A stretch of 64,000 nucleotides of DNA from Streptomyces mobaraensis NBRC 13819 = DSM 40847 (lineage in GTDB: Bacteria > Actinomycetota > Actinomycetes > Streptomycetales > Streptomycetaceae), in assembly GCF_017916255.1 (NCBI RefSeq), contig NZ_CP072827.1, positions 1,488,001 through 1,552,000 of the forward strand, read 5' to 3'. The translations under genes and the position numbers were made by a program. Positions 18,709-28,980 of this stretch are shown here, in pieces; position 1 is the stretch's first letter, and each line of letters begins with the position of its first letter. The notes below the pieces were generated by a model. The model did no database searches and was not told where the DNA came from. It was given only the letters and a program-made list of their open reading frames with translations.

Positions 18709-21700
18709 CTACCGCGCGTTGAAGTACTTCGCCTCCGGATGGTGGATCACGATCGCGTCCGTCGACTGCTCGGGGTGCAGCTGGAACTCCTCCGACAGCC
18801 GCACCCCGATCCGCTCGGGCTCCAGCAGTTCCGCGATCTTCGCCCGGTCCTCGAGGTCGGGGCAGGCGCCGTACCCGAGGGAGAACCGCGCGCCGCGGTA
18901 CTTGAGCGCGAACATGTCCTCCACGTCGGAGGGGTCCTCGCCGCCGAAGCCCAGCTCCGAGCGGACCCGTGCGTGCCAGTACTCGGCGAGGGCCTCGGCC
19001 AGCTGCACGGAGAGGCCGTGCAGTTCCAGGTAGTCGCGGTACGCGTCGGAGGCGAAGAGTTCGGCCGTGGCCTCGCCGATGCGCGAGCCGACGGTGACGA
19101 CCTGGAGGCCGACGACGTCGCGCTCCCCCGACTCCTCCGGGCGGAAGAAGTCGGCCAGGCAGAGCCGCCGGCCGCGGCGCTGGCGGGGGAAGGTGAAGCG
19201 GGTGCGCTCGGTGCCGTCCTCGTGGAGGAGGATGAGGTCGTCGCCCTTGGAGTAGCAGGGGAAGTAGCCGTAGACGACGGCCGCTTCCAGCAGGTTCTCC
19301 GTGTGCAGCTTGTCGAGCCAGCCGCGCAGCCGCGGCCGGCCCTCGGTCTCGACGAGCTCCTCGTAGCTGGGGCCGCCCGCGCGGGCCTGCTTCAGGCCCC
19401 ACTGGCCCTTGAAGAGGGCGCCCTCGTCCAGCCACGACGCGTAGTCCTTCAAGGGGATGCCCTTGACGACGCGGGTGCCCCAGAAGGGCGGCGCGGGGAC
19501 GGGGTTGTCGGTGGCGACGTCGGAGCGGACCGCGCCCTTGGGCTCCTCGTCCACGACCACCGGGGTGTCCCGCTTGGGCACCCGCCGCTGCTTGAGTTCG
19601 GGGAGCGTGGCGCCGGGGACGCCGCGCTTGACGGCGATGAGGGCGTCCATCAGCCGGAGCCCCTCGAAGGCGTCGCGGGCGTAGCGGACCTCGCCCTCGT
19701 AGATCTCGTGCAGGTCCTGTTCGACGTAGGCGCGGGTGAGGGCGGCACCGCCGAGGATCACCGGATAGGTGGCGGCCAGCTTGCGCTGGTTCAGCTCCTC
19801 CAGGTTCTCCTTCATGATCACGGTGGACTTCACCAGGAGACCCGACATGCCGATCACGTCCGCGCGGTGTTCCTCCGCGGCTTCCAGGATGGCCGAGACG
19901 GGCTGCTTGATGCCCAGGTTGACGACGTTGTAGCCGTTGTTGGAGAGGATGATGTCGACGAGGTTCTTGCCGATGTCGTGGACGTCGCCGCGCACGGTGG
20001 CCAGCACGATGGTGCCCTTGCCCTCCGCGTCGCTCTTCTCCATGTGCGGTTCGAGGTAGGCGACGGCGGTCTTCATCACCTCGGCGGACTGGAGGACGAA
20101 CGGCAGCTGCATCTGGCCGGAGCCGAACAGCTCGCCGACGACCTTCATGCCCTCCAGCAGGGTGTCGTTGACGATGTCGAGGGCCGGGCGCTCGGTCAGC
20201 GCCTCGTCGAGGTCGGCCTCCAGGCCGTTCTTCTCGCCGTCGATGATGCGCCGCCGCAGCCGCTCCTCCAGCGGCAGGGCGAGCAGTTCCTCGGCCTTGC
20301 CCGCCTTCAGCGACTTCGCCGTGGCGCCCTCGAAGAGCTGCATGAGCTTCTGCAGCGGGTCGTAGCCCTCGGAGCGGCGGTCGTAGATGAGGTCGAGGGC
20401 GGTGGCGACCTCCTCCTCGTCGAAGCGCGCGATGGGGAGGATCTTGGAGGCGTGCACGATGGCCGAGTCCAGGCCCGCCTTGACGCACTCGTCGAGGAAG
20501 ACGGAGTTGAGCAGGATCCGCGCGGCCGGGTTGAGGCCGAAGGAGATGTTGGACAGGCCGAGGGTGGTCTGGACGTCCGGGTGGCGGCGCTTGAGCTCGC
20601 GGATCGCCTCGATGGTGGCGATGCCGTCCTTGCGGGACTCCTCCTGGCCGGTGCAGATGGTGAAGGTGAGGGTGTCGACGAGGATGTCCTCCTCCCGGAT
20701 GCCCCAATTGCCGGTGAGGTCGGCGATCAGCCGCTCGGCGATCTCCACCTTCTTCTCCGGCGTGCGGGCCTGGCCCTCCTCGTCGATGGTCAGCGCGATC
20801 AGTGCCGCGCCGTGCTCCTTGGCGAGGCGGGTGACCTGGGCGAACCGCGACTCGGGCCCGTCGCCGTCCTCGTAGTTGACGGAGTTGATGACGGCCCGGC
20901 CGCCGAGCTTCTCCAGGCCGGCCCGGATGACGTCCACCTCGGTGGAGTCGAGCACGATGGGCAGGGTGGAGGCGGTGGCGAAGCGGCCGGCCAGTTCCTC
21001 CATGTCGGCGACGCCGTCCCGGCCGACGTAGTCCACGCAGAGGTCGAGCATGTGGGCGCCCTCGCGGATCTGCTCGCGGGCCATCTCCACGCAGTCGTCC
21101 CAGCGGCCGTCCAGCATGGCCGTGCGGAACTTCTTCGAGCCGTTGGCGTTCGTCCGCTCGCCGATGGCCAGGTACGAGGTGTCCTGGCGGAAGGGGACGG
21201 TCTGGTAGAGGGAGGCGGCGCCCGGCTCGGGGCGCGGCGTGCGCTCGGTCGGGGTCAGGCCGCGGACGCGCTCCACGACCTGCCGCAGGTGCTCGGGGGT
21301 GGTGCCGCAGCAGCCGCCGACCAGCGACAGGCCGTACTCGCGGACGAACGTCTCCTGCGCGTCGGCCAGTTCGGCCGGGGACAGCGGGTAGTGCGCGCCG
21401 TCCTTGCCGAGCACCGGCAGACCGGCGTTGGGCATGCAGGAGAGGGCGACGCGGGAGTGCCGGGCGAGGTAGCGCAGGTGCTCGCTCATCTCGGCGGGGC
21501 CGGTGGCGCAGTTGAGGCCGATCATGTCGATGCCCAGCGGCTCCAGCGCGGTGAGCGCCGCGCCGATCTCCGAGCCGAGGAGCATGGTGCCGGTGGTCTC
21601 CACGGTCACCGAGACGATCACCGGCAGGTCGGCACCGGTGGCCTCCAGGGCGCGGCGGGCGCCGAGGACGGACGCCTTGGTCTGGAGGAGGTCCTGGGTG

Positions 21701-22209
21701 GTCTCGACGAGCAGCGCGTCGGCGCCGCCGGAGATCAGCCCCTCGGCGTTGGCCTGGTAGGCGTCGCGGAGGACGGTGTAGGGGGCGTGGCCCAGGGTGG
21801 GGAGCTTGGTGCCGGGGCCGATGGAGCCCAGCACCCAGCGGGGGCGGCCGTCGGCGGCGAAGGCGTCGGCGGTCTCGCGGGCGACGCGGGCGCCGGCCTC
21901 GGAGAGTTCGAAGACGCGGTCGGCGATGTCGTACTCGCCGAGGGCGGCGTGGTTGGCACCGAAGGTGTTGGTCTCGACGCAGTCGACACCGGCGGCGAAG
22001 TACGCCTCGTGGACCGAGCGGACGATGTCGGGCCGGGTGACGTTCAGGATCTCGTTGCAGCCTTCGAGCTGCTGGAAGTCGTCAAGGCTGGGGTCCTGTG
22101 CCTGGAGCATGGTTCCCATGGCCCCGTCGGCGACCACGACCCGGGTGGCGAGTGCCTCCCGGAGCAGGTCGGAGCGGGATGAACGGACGGTCGATGGCTG
22201 CAGGGCCAT
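18709..22209 (-). CDS. metH: Cobalamin-dependent methionine synthase
   Basis: Transfers a methyl group from 5-methyltetrahydrofolate to homocysteine via methylcobalamin. The 1166-aa protein starts at ATG 22209 (MALQPSTVRSSRSDLLREAL), with GGGAG 7 nt upstream. In order there are a homocysteine domain with zinc cysteines in GLNCATG and GGCCGTTP, a pterin-binding domain (YLAIGERTNANGSKKF), and a cobalamin cap and Rossmann domain with DVHDIGKN near residue 741, whose His is the lower cobalt ligand. The C-terminal AdoMet reactivation domain starts after about residue 900. No cobalamin riboswitch consensus was recognised upstream. The gylR gene lies divergently. Confidence 0.97.
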   Translation of the reverse strand: MALQPSTVRSSRSDLLREALATRVVVADGAMGTMLQAQDPSLDDFQQLEGCNEILNVTRPDIVRSVHEAYFAAGVDCVETNTFGANHAALGEYDIADRVFELSEAGARVARETADAFAADGRPRWVLGSIGPGTKLPTLGHAPYTVLRDAYQANAEGLISGGADALLVETTQDLLQTKASVLGARRALEATGADLPVIVSVTVETTGTMLLGSEIGAALTALEPLGIDMIGLNCATGPAEMSEHLRYLARHSRVALSCMPNAGLPVLGKDGAHYPLSPAELADAQETFVREYGLSLVGGCCGTTPEHLRQVVERVRGLTPTERTPRPEPGAASLYQTVPFRQDTSYLAIGERTNANGSKKFRTAMLDGRWDDCVEMAREQIREGAHMLDLCVDYVGRDGVADMEELAGRFATASTLPIVLDSTEVDVIRAGLEKLGGRAVINSVNYEDGDGPESRFAQVTRLAKEHGAALIALTIDEEGQARTPEKKVEIAERLIADLTGNWGIREEDILVDTLTFTICTGQEESRKDGIATIEAIRELKRRHPDVQTTLGLSNISFGLNPAARILLNSVFLDECVKAGLDSAIVHASKILPIARFDEEEVATALDLIYDRRSEGYDPLQKLMQLFEGATAKSLKAGKAEELLALPLEERLRRRIIDGEKNGLEADLDEALTERPALDIVNDTLLEGMKVVGELFGSGQMQLPFVLQSAEVMKTAVAYLEPHMEKSDAEGKGTIVLATVRGDVHDIGKNLVDIILSNNGYNVVNLGIKQPVSAILEAAEEHRADVIGMSGLLVKSTVIMKENLEELNQRKLAATYPVILGGAALTRAYVEQDLHEIYEGEVRYARDAFEGLRLMDALIAVKRGVPGATLPELKQRRVPKRDTPVVVDEEPKGAVRSDVATDNPVPAPPFWGTRVVKGIPLKDYASWLDEGALFKGQWGLKQARAGGPSYEELVETEGRPRLRGWLDKLHTENLLEAAVVYGYFPCYSKGDDLILLHEDGTERTRFTFPRQRRGRRLCLADFFRPEESGERDVVGLQVVTVGSRIGEATAELFASDAYRDYLELHGLSVQLAEALAEYWHARVRSELGFGGEDPSDVEDMFALKYRGARFSLGYGACPDLEDRAKIAELLEPERIGVRLSEEFQLHPEQSTDAIVIHHPEAKYFNAR

Positions 22210-22441
22210 GGAGGTGCTCCCGTGGTTGCGACGGCTGTCGGCTTTACGCCCTCCCGGAGAGGGCGCACGCCGCAAGCGTAGCCGCAGCGCCCGTGGAAAG
22301 CAGGGGGTGTCCCATGGCGCGGACATCGGGTATGGGGCCGGCTACGGCGTCCGGCGGGCCGTGCGGTACGCGCCCGGGCGGAGCCTCAGCGATCATGATC
22401 ACGCCAGCGTCGGCTACCCCGTGGTCGGCATCGGCCGATAG

Positions 22442-22465
22442 TGTTCAGCAATGCCGAACGGCATT
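22442..22465. promoter_or_regulatory. Candidate GylR autoregulatory site
   Basis: Just before the gylR ribosome-binding site lies AATGCCGAACGGCATT (22450-22465), a perfect inverted repeat of 7-bp arms. The overlapping 15-mer at 22442-22456, read on the minus strand, is CGGCATTGCTGAACA. It matches a 15-mer upstream of glpF (23489-23503) at 13 of 15 positions. The shared sequence suggests a binding site for the adjacent IclR-type regulator. Confidence 0.6.
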
Positions 22466-22482
22466 TTGGAGGAGGTTGCTCG

Positions 22483-23247
22483 ATGGCACGGACCATCCAG
22501 TCGCTCGAACGGGCGGCGGCGATGCTGCGGCTGCTCGCGGGCGGCGAGCGGAGGCTGGGGCTGTCGGACGTCGCCTCCGCGCTGGGGCTCGCCAAGGGCA
22601 CCGCGCACGGCATCCTGCGCACGCTCCAGCAGGAGGGGTTCGTGGAGCAGGACCCGGCCTCCGGGCGCTACCAGCTGGGCGCCGAACTCCTCCGGCTGGG
22701 CAACAGCTACCTGGACGTCCACGAGCTGCGCGCCCGCGCGCTGGTCTGGGCGGACGACCTGGCCCGGGCCAGCGGCGAGAGCGTCTACCTCGGCGTCCTC
22801 CACCAGCAGGGCGTCCTGATCATCCACCACGTCTTCCGGCCGGACGACAGCCGCCAGGTGCTGGAGGTCGGCGCGATGCACCCGCTGCACAGCACCGCCC
22901 TCGGCAAGGTGCTGTGCGCCTACGACCCGGTGGCCCACAGCCAGCTCACCGAGACCGGCCCCGAGGCGTTCACCGACCGCACCGTGACCGACCTCGCGGG
23001 CCTGGAGGGGATGCTGGACCTCACCCGCGCCCGGGGCTGGGCCGCGGACGTCGAGGAGACCTGGGCGGGCGTCGCGTCCGTCGCCGCCCCGATCCACGAC
23101 CGGCGTCGGATGCCGGTCGGCGCGGTGGGCGTCACGGGCGCCGTCGAGCGCGTCTGCGAGGGCGGCGAGCTGCGGCCGCAGCTGATCGCGGCGGTACGGG
23201 ACTGCGCCCGCGCGGTCTCCCGCGACCTCGGCGCCGGCCGGTTCTGA
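22483..23247 (+). CDS. gylR: Glycerol operon regulator GylR (IclR family)
   Basis: Repressor of glycerol catabolism. The 254-aa protein starts at ATG 22483 after TTGGAGGAGG. The N-terminal winged helix-turn-helix (about 5-65) reads [20 protein letters not shown], and the C-terminal IclR effector domain includes [20 protein letters not shown] and [14 protein letters not shown]. The start [20 protein letters not shown] matches Streptomyces GylR as I remember it. It is immediately upstream of glpFKD in the same direction and is divergent from metH. Its effector is expected to be glycerol 3-phosphate or glycerol. Confidence 0.95.
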   Translation: MARTIQSLERAAAMLRLLAGGERRLGLSDVASALGLAKGTAHGILRTLQQEGFVEQDPASGRYQLGAELLRLGNSYLDVHELRARALVWADDLARASGESVYLGVLHQQGVLIIHHVFRPDDSRQVLEVGAMHPLHSTALGKVLCAYDPVAHSQLTETGPEAFTDRTVTDLAGLEGMLDLTRARGWAADVEETWAGVASVAAPIHDRRRMPVGAVGVTGAVERVCEGGELRPQLIAAVRDCARAVSRDLGAGRF

Positions 23248-23409
23248 CCCCTCTTCCGGCCCACCGCCCTCCGCCCTTTTCCGGCCCCTTCCGGGTCACC
23301 GCTCTCCCCCGGGCCCGCCCCTCCGGCGGGCCCATGAAGATCCACTTCGCCGCCCGTTCCGGGCCCCGCGAGACCCCTTCGTTACCGGTCGGTATCCAAA
23401 CGTACATTT

Positions 23410-23425
23410 CAGGCCAGTTGGCCTG
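23410..23425. promoter_or_regulatory. Palindrome in the glpF leader
   Basis: CAGGCCA and TGGCCTG flank a 2-bp centre, forming a perfect inverted repeat about 35 bp before a TTGACG hexamer at 23447-23452 that could be a -35 box. It may be a second operator for the glycerol operon. The sequence differs from the shared GylR motif. Confidence 0.35.
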
Positions 23426-23488
23426 GAGTTTCCGGTCACAGAACCCTTGACGCGCCCCTTACGGTGCAGAAAACTGCCGTGCATCGGT

Positions 23489-23515
23489 CGGCATTGTCGA
23501 ACACCTGACGACAAT
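23489..23515. promoter_or_regulatory. Candidate GylR operator upstream of glpF
   Basis: The motif CGGCATTGTCGAACA (23489-23503) resembles the one before gylR at 13 of 15 positions. It overlaps an inverted repeat ATTGTCG (23493-23499) with CGACAAT (23509-23515). It lies about 140 bp upstream of the glpF start, inside a 406-bp gene-free leader (23248-23653) that must carry the operon promoter. A possible -35 box TTGACG lies at 23447-23452. Confidence 0.6.
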
Positions 23516-23653
23516 ATTCGCTATGGTGTGCAGTGCGTGCAGTGCTGCAGGGCTGCAATGCCATGGGGCCGATCACCGCCCTCACGGAGGGCGCGGACCT
23601 CCGGAGGGACCCGGGGTTCGCCTTCCCCTGGACGAAGGACAAAGGAGTCGCGG

Positions 23654-24436
23654 GTGTCCAGCTCCGACATCTTCATCGGCGAGACCATCGGTACCGCCGT
23701 CTTGATTCTGCTCGGCGGTGGCGTCTGCGCCGCCGTCACCCTGAAGCGCTCGAAGGCGCTGAACGCGGGCTGGCTCGCCATCACCTTCGGGTGGGGCTTC
23801 GCCGTGCTGACGGGCGCGTACATCGCGAAGCCCTCCGGCGCCCACCTCAACCCGGCCGTCACCATCGGCCTGGCCATAGACGGCGGCACCAAGTGGAGTG
23901 ACGTTCCGCTCTACATCGGCTCCCAGATGCTCGGCGCGATGATCGGCGCCACCCTGGTCTGGATCACCTACTACGGGCAGTTCCAGGCCCACCTGACCGA
24001 CCCCGAGCTGGTGGCCACGCTCAACCCCAAGGAGGGGATGGTCGACCAGACCGCCACTCCGCAGGCCGGCCCGGTGCTCGGCATCTTCTCCACCGGTCCG
24101 GAGATCCGGAACGTCGTGCAGAACCTCGCGACCGAGATCATCGGCACCGCCGTGCTCGTGCTCGCCATCCTCACCCAGGGCCTGACGGAGGGTCTGGCCG
24201 TCAGCGGCACCGGCGTCCTGATGACCGCGTTCGTGGTCGTCGGCATCGGCCTCTCGCTGGGCGGCCCCACCGGTTACGCGATCAACCCCGCGCGCGACCT
24301 CGGCCCGCGTATCGTGCATGCGCTGCTTCCGCTGCCCAACAAGGGCGGATCCGACTGGTCCTACGCCTGGATCCCGGTGGTCGGCCCGCTGGCCGGCGCC
24401 GCCCTGGCGGCAGGCATCCACAAGCTCGCGTTCTGA
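23654..24436 (+). CDS. glpF: Glycerol uptake facilitator
   Basis: Aquaglyceroporin channel for passive glycerol entry. The 260-aa protein starts at GTG 23654 with AAAGGAG 7 nt upstream; the longer open frame upstream is not conserved. Six hydrophobic helices and both pore NPA motifs are visible ([12 protein letters not shown] and [12 protein letters not shown]). The second motif is followed by the D-x-x-x-R glycerol-channel signature. It is the first gene of glpF-glpK-glpD, with 44 bp to glpK. Confidence 0.96.
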   Translation: MSSSDIFIGETIGTAVLILLGGGVCAAVTLKRSKALNAGWLAITFGWGFAVLTGAYIAKPSGAHLNPAVTIGLAIDGGTKWSDVPLYIGSQMLGAMIGATLVWITYYGQFQAHLTDPELVATLNPKEGMVDQTATPQAGPVLGIFSTGPEIRNVVQNLATEIIGTAVLVLAILTQGLTEGLAVSGTGVLMTAFVVVGIGLSLGGPTGYAINPARDLGPRIVHALLPLPNKGGSDWSYAWIPVVGPLAGAALAAGIHKLAF

Positions 24437-24480
24437 CGCACGACAGCCGAGACCCTCAGACTTCAGGAGCAAGAGACCAC

Positions 24481-26007
24481 ATGACCAGCACCCACGGGCA
24501 CGGCCCGTTCATCGCGGCCATCGACCAGGGCACGACGTCCTCCCGCTGCATCGTCTTCGACCGCGACGGCCGCATCGTCTCCGTCGACCAGAAGGAGCAC
24601 GAGCAGATCTTCCCCAAGCCGGGCTGGGTCGAGCACGACGCCAAGGAGATCTGGGAGAACGTCCAGCAGGTCGTCGCCGGTGCCGTCGAGAAGGCCGGCA
24701 TCACGGCCGCCGACGTCAAGGCGATCGGCATCACCAACCAGCGTGAGACCACGCTGATGTGGGACAAGAACACCGGTGAGCCCGTCCACAACGCCATCGT
24801 CTGGCAGGACACCCGCACCGACGCCCTCTGCCGCGAGCTCGGCCGCAACGTGGGCCAGGACCGCTTCCGCCGCGAGACCGGCCTCCCGCTGGCCTCCTAC
24901 TTCTCCGGCCCCAAGGTCCGCTGGCTGCTGGACAACGTCGAGGGCCTGCGCGAGCGCGCCGAGCGCGGCGACATCCTCTTCGGCACCATGGACTCCTGGG
25001 TCATCTGGAACCTCACCGGTGGTGTGGACGGCGGTGTGCACGTCACGGACGTCACCAACGCCTCCCGCACCATGCTGATGAACCTCCGCACCCTGGAGTG
25101 GGAGGAGCGCATCCTCTCCTCCATGGGCATCCCGGCCGCCGTGCTGCCGGAGATCCGCTCCTCCGCCGAGGTCTACGGCAACGCCAAGGGCGGCGCCCTG
25201 GACGGCGTCCCCGTCGCCTCCGCGCTCGGCGACCAGCAGGCCGCCCTCTTCGGCCAGACCTGCTACGACCAGGGCGAGGCCAAGTCCACCTACGGCACCG
25301 GCACGTTCATGCTGATGAACACCGGCACCGAGCCCGTCCAGTCGTACAACGGCCTGCTGACGACCGTCGGTTACCGCATCGGCGACCAGAAGCCCGTCTA
25401 CGCCCTGGAAGGCTCCATCGCCGTCACCGGTTCGCTGGTGCAGTGGATGCGCGACCAGATGGGCCTCATCAAGTCCGCCGCGGAGATCGAGACCCTCGCC
25501 TCCAGCGTCGAGGACAACGGCGGCGCCTACTTCGTCCCGGCCTTCTCCGGCCTGTTCGCCCCCTACTGGCGCTCCGACGCGCGCGGTGTCATCGCGGGCC
25601 TGACCCGCTACGTCACCAAGGCGCACATCGCCCGCGCCGTCCTCGAGGCGACCGCCTGGCAGACCCGCGAGATCACCGACGCCATGACCAAGGACTCCGG
25701 CGTCGAGCTGACCGCGCTCAAGGTCGACGGCGGCATGACCTCCAACAACTTGCTGATGCAGACCCTCTCGGACTTCCTGGACGCGCCCGTGGTGCGCCCG
25801 ATGGTCGCCGAGACGACCTGCCTCGGCGCCGCCTACGCCGCCGGCCTGGCCGTCGGCTTCTGGCCCGACACCGACGCCCTCCGCGCCAACTGGCGCCGGG
25901 CCGCCGAGTGGACCCCCCGCATGGACGCTGACAAGCGTGACAGCGAGTACAAGAACTGGCTCAAGGCCGTCGAGCGGACCATGGGCTGGATCGACGACGA
26001 GAGCTGA
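24481..26007 (+). CDS. glpK: Glycerol kinase
   Basis: Phosphorylates glycerol to sn-glycerol 3-phosphate with ATP, trapping it in the cell. The 508-aa FGGY-family protein begins [20 protein letters not shown] with the phosphate-binding DQGTTSSR loop. It has [17 protein letters not shown], the FGGY signature region around [15 protein letters not shown], and the C-terminal ATPase segment [29 protein letters not shown] precedes the ATG. It lies 44 bp after glpF and 14 bp before glpD in one operon. Confidence 0.97.
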   Translation: MTSTHGHGPFIAAIDQGTTSSRCIVFDRDGRIVSVDQKEHEQIFPKPGWVEHDAKEIWENVQQVVAGAVEKAGITAADVKAIGITNQRETTLMWDKNTGEPVHNAIVWQDTRTDALCRELGRNVGQDRFRRETGLPLASYFSGPKVRWLLDNVEGLRERAERGDILFGTMDSWVIWNLTGGVDGGVHVTDVTNASRTMLMNLRTLEWEERILSSMGIPAAVLPEIRSSAEVYGNAKGGALDGVPVASALGDQQAALFGQTCYDQGEAKSTYGTGTFMLMNTGTEPVQSYNGLLTTVGYRIGDQKPVYALEGSIAVTGSLVQWMRDQMGLIKSAAEIETLASSVEDNGGAYFVPAFSGLFAPYWRSDARGVIAGLTRYVTKAHIARAVLEATAWQTREITDAMTKDSGVELTALKVDGGMTSNNLLMQTLSDFLDAPVVRPMVAETTCLGAAYAAGLAVGFWPDTDALRANWRRAAEWTPRMDADKRDSEYKNWLKAVERTMGWIDDES

Positions 26008-26021
26008 CTGAGGAGCAACTC

Positions 26022-27629
26022 ATGACTACCCCGCAGAGCGTGCCCACCCTGGGAACGCACCCGGCCGCCGGTGCCAACCCGGGCCGCGCCGAGACCCGGG
26101 AGCGCCTGTCCAACGCGACGTACGACCTCCTGGTCATCGGTGGCGGCATCCTGGGCACCTCGGTCGCCTGGCACGCCGCGCAGTCGGGACTGCGGGTCGC
26201 GATGGTGGACGCCGGCGACTTCGCCGGCGCCACCTCCTCCGCGTCCTCCAAGCTCGTCCACGGCGGTCTGCGCTACCTGCAGACCGGCGCGGTCAAGCTG
26301 GTCGCGGAGAACCACCACGAGCGCCGGGTGCTGGCCAAGGACGTGGCCCCGCACCTGGTCAACCCGCTCACCTTCTACCTGCCCGTCTACAAGGGCGGAC
26401 CGGTCGGCGCCGCCAAGCTCGGCGCCGGTGTCTTCGCCTACTCGGCGCTGTCCGCCTTCGGCGACGGCGTCGGCAAGGTGATCTCGCCGTCCCGCGCCAA
26501 GGCCGACAACCCCGGTCTGCGCACGGACAACCTCAAGGCCGTCGCGGTCTACTACGACCACCAGATGAACGACTCCCGCGTGGCGGTCATGACCGTCCGC
26601 GCGGCCGTCGAGTCCGGCGCGGTCGTCCTCAACCACGCCGAGGTCACCGGCCTGCGCTTCACGCACGGCAAGGTCTCCGGCGCGGAGCTCAAGGACCGTA
26701 TCGACGGCGCCGAGTTCGGCATCGACGCCCGTGTGGTGCTCAACGCCACCGGCCCGTGGGTCGACCACCTGCGCAAGATGGAGGACAAGGGCGCGGCCCC
26801 CTCCATCCGCCTCTCCAAGGGCGCGCACATCGTGATGAAGCGCAAGTCGCCGTGGAAGGCCGCCATGGCCACCCCGATCGACAAGTACCGCATCACCTTC
26901 GCCCTCCCCTGGGAGGACCAGCTCCTCCTCGGCACCACCGACACCCAGTACGAGGGCGACCCGGCCGACGTGCGCGCCACCGAGGAGGACATCCAGCAGA
27001 TCCTGGACGAGGCCGCCTACTCCATCGTCGACGAGGACCTCGACCGCTCCCTGATGACCTACGCGTTCGCCGGCCTGCGGGTGCTGCCCGGCGGCCCCGG
27101 CGACGTGGCCCAGGCCAAGCGCGAGACCGTGGTCACCGAGGGCAAGGGCGGCATGCTGTCCGTCGCCGGCGGCAAGTGGACCACGTACCGCCACATCGGC
27201 CGTACGGTCATGAACAAGCTGGCCAAGGTACCCGGCAGCCCGCTGACCGAGGAGATGGAGCCCGTCTCCAACCTGGTCCGCCGCACCCCGCTGCCCGGCG
27301 TCGCCAACCCCAACGCCGTCGCCCACCGCCTGCTCGTGGACCGCGAGCCCGGCACCCGGATGGACCCGCTGACGGCCCGTCACCTCGCCACGCACTACGG
27401 CTCGCTGTCCTTCGACATCGCGCGCATGGTCAACGAGAACCCGGAGCTCGGCGAGCGCATCCACCCCGACGGCCCGGAGATCTGGGCCCAGGTCGCCTAC
27501 GCCCGCGACCACGAGTGGGCGGAGACGGTCGACGACGTGCTGCGCCGCCGCACCACGCTGACCATCCGCGGCCTGGACGACGAGAACGTCCGCACCCGGG
27601 TCAAGGACATGCTGGAGCGCAAGGGCTGA
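26022..27629 (+). CDS. glpD: Aerobic glycerol-3-phosphate dehydrogenase
   Basis: FAD-dependent enzyme that oxidises glycerol 3-phosphate to dihydroxyacetone phosphate and passes electrons to quinone. The 535-aa protein has the FAD-binding Rossmann motif VIGGGILGTSVAW near residue 38 and the family signature SSKLVHGGLRYLQTG. The C-terminal helical domain starts around residue 400. GAGGAGCAACTC precedes ATG 26022. It completes the glycerol pathway started by glpF and glpK, with only 14 bp after glpK. Confidence 0.97.
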   Translation: MTTPQSVPTLGTHPAAGANPGRAETRERLSNATYDLLVIGGGILGTSVAWHAAQSGLRVAMVDAGDFAGATSSASSKLVHGGLRYLQTGAVKLVAENHHERRVLAKDVAPHLVNPLTFYLPVYKGGPVGAAKLGAGVFAYSALSAFGDGVGKVISPSRAKADNPGLRTDNLKAVAVYYDHQMNDSRVAVMTVRAAVESGAVVLNHAEVTGLRFTHGKVSGAELKDRIDGAEFGIDARVVLNATGPWVDHLRKMEDKGAAPSIRLSKGAHIVMKRKSPWKAAMATPIDKYRITFALPWEDQLLLGTTDTQYEGDPADVRATEEDIQQILDEAAYSIVDEDLDRSLMTYAFAGLRVLPGGPGDVAQAKRETVVTEGKGGMLSVAGGKWTTYRHIGRTVMNKLAKVPGSPLTEEMEPVSNLVRRTPLPGVANPNAVAHRLLVDREPGTRMDPLTARHLATHYGSLSFDIARMVNENPELGERIHPDGPEIWAQVAYARDHEWAETVDDVLRRRTTLTIRGLDDENVRTRVKDMLERKG

Positions 27630-27755
27630 TCCGCACCGCGACCGGCATCGAAGGGGAGGGACGTGTGACGTCCCTCCCCTTCCCCGTCGTTCCCGGGCCC
27701 GCGAGGCAACCGGTGGCGCCCCTCCCCCGTCCCTGGAGGAGAAAGGGGGGCCATC

Positions 27756-28814
27756 ATGACCTGGCCGCAGATCCGGGCCCGGCTGCGCCGGCTCCGGCGC
27801 CTGCCGCGCCGGCGGACCGTCAAGCGCGTCGCACTCGCCCTGCTCCTCGTCGTCGTGGTGCCGGTGGTGGCCGCCGCCGGGGCGCTGCGCGCCTCGTACG
27901 CGGGCGCGCCCGCCGACGACGCCGTCACCCGCGGCCGGGACGCCGTCTGGCTCGGGCACGCCTGGGTCGACGGCCGCCGCTCGGAGAAGGACCTGGCCGG
28001 GCTCAAGCAGCGCGTCGCCGGCACCGGCATCCGGGACCTGTACGTCCACGCGGGCCCGCTGGAGCACGACGGCACCCTGCCCGCCTCCGCCTACCGCGGC
28101 GCGCGCCGGCTGATCGACGCCGTCCACCGCGAGCTGCCCGGGGTCCGGGTGCAGGCGTGGCTCGGCGACGTGGTCGCGCACGGCAGTACGGACGGGCTGA
28201 AGCTGGGGTCCGCCGCCACCCGGGACGCGGTGGTGGCGAGCGCCCGACAGGTGCTGACGGCCGGTTTCGAGGGCGTCCACCTCGACGTCGAGCCGGTGTC
28301 CGACGGCGACGGCGGCTTCCTGGCGCTGCTGGACTCCCTGCGGCCGGCGGTCCGTTCGGGCGGCGGGGTGCTGTCGGTGGCCGCGCAGCAGATCGACCCG
28401 CTGCCGTCGATGCACGCGGCGTCGCGCGCGTTCGGCGGGCGGAAGTGGTGGTCGCAGGGGTACTTCGCGAAGGTGGCCCGGCGCACCGACCAGATAGCCG
28501 TCATGTCGTACGACACGGCGCTGCCCTGGGAGAGCCTGTACGGCGGCTACGTCGCCCAGCAGACACGGCTGGCCCTGGAGGTCACCCCGACCGGCACGGA
28601 CCTGCTGATGGGCCTGCCGTTCTTCCACACCGACGACATGGGCCACCACGGTTCGGCGGAGACCGCCGCCGCGGCGCTGCGCGGCGCCCGGCTCGGACTG
28701 ACGCGCGAGGACCGGCACCGCGAGCGGTTCGGCGTCGCCCTGTACGTGGACTTCGCCGCGACGGAGGGCGACTGGCGTGCGTATCGCGAGGCGTGGGGTA
28801 AGCGGGGGCAATGA
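27756..28814 (+). CDS. Membrane-anchored glycoside-hydrolase-like protein
   Basis: A 352-aa protein with a basic cytosolic start (RLRRLRRLPRRRTVKR) and one transmembrane or signal segment (residues 25-45), placing the rest outside the membrane. The segment GFEGVHLDVEPV (Asp177, Glu179) resembles the catalytic strand of TIM-barrel glycosidases of the GH18 or related type, and further barrel-like strands follow (QIAVMSYDTALPW, DLLMGLPFF). The full D-x-x-D-x-D-x-E consensus is not met, so the activity is uncertain. It lies 126 bp downstream of glpD and could be read through from it. Confidence 0.75.
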   Translation: MTWPQIRARLRRLRRLPRRRTVKRVALALLLVVVVPVVAAAGALRASYAGAPADDAVTRGRDAVWLGHAWVDGRRSEKDLAGLKQRVAGTGIRDLYVHAGPLEHDGTLPASAYRGARRLIDAVHRELPGVRVQAWLGDVVAHGSTDGLKLGSAATRDAVVASARQVLTAGFEGVHLDVEPVSDGDGGFLALLDSLRPAVRSGGGVLSVAAQQIDPLPSMHAASRAFGGRKWWSQGYFAKVARRTDQIAVMSYDTALPWESLYGGYVAQQTRLALEVTPTGTDLLMGLPFFHTDDMGHHGSAETAAAALRGARLGLTREDRHRERFGVALYVDFAATEGDWRAYREAWGKRGQ

Positions 28815-28980
28815 CGGAGGGGCCGGCGCGAGGGTGATGAGCATCCCTTGCGCGCACTGCGGACAGCGGTCCCGGAAGTCGTAGGCTTGGGGGCGCACGC
28901 ACGAGACCTGCAATCAACTGCATTGAACGGCAACCGGCGGTGGAAGGGACCCCTCCGCGCCGGTCGGAAGGAGGCGCTGG

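Noticed and set aside
18739..22182. An 1147-codon plus-strand frame opposite metH
   Set aside because: Antisense shadow of metH with no recognisable domain or start signal.
22210..22330. Possible cobalamin or SAM riboswitch upstream of metH
   Set aside because: A small GC hairpin is present, but I could not find the conserved B12-box or other riboswitch core sequences.
23447..23653. N-terminal extension of glpF
   Set aside because: The extra residues are charged and not conserved, and a good ribosome-binding site precedes GTG 23654.
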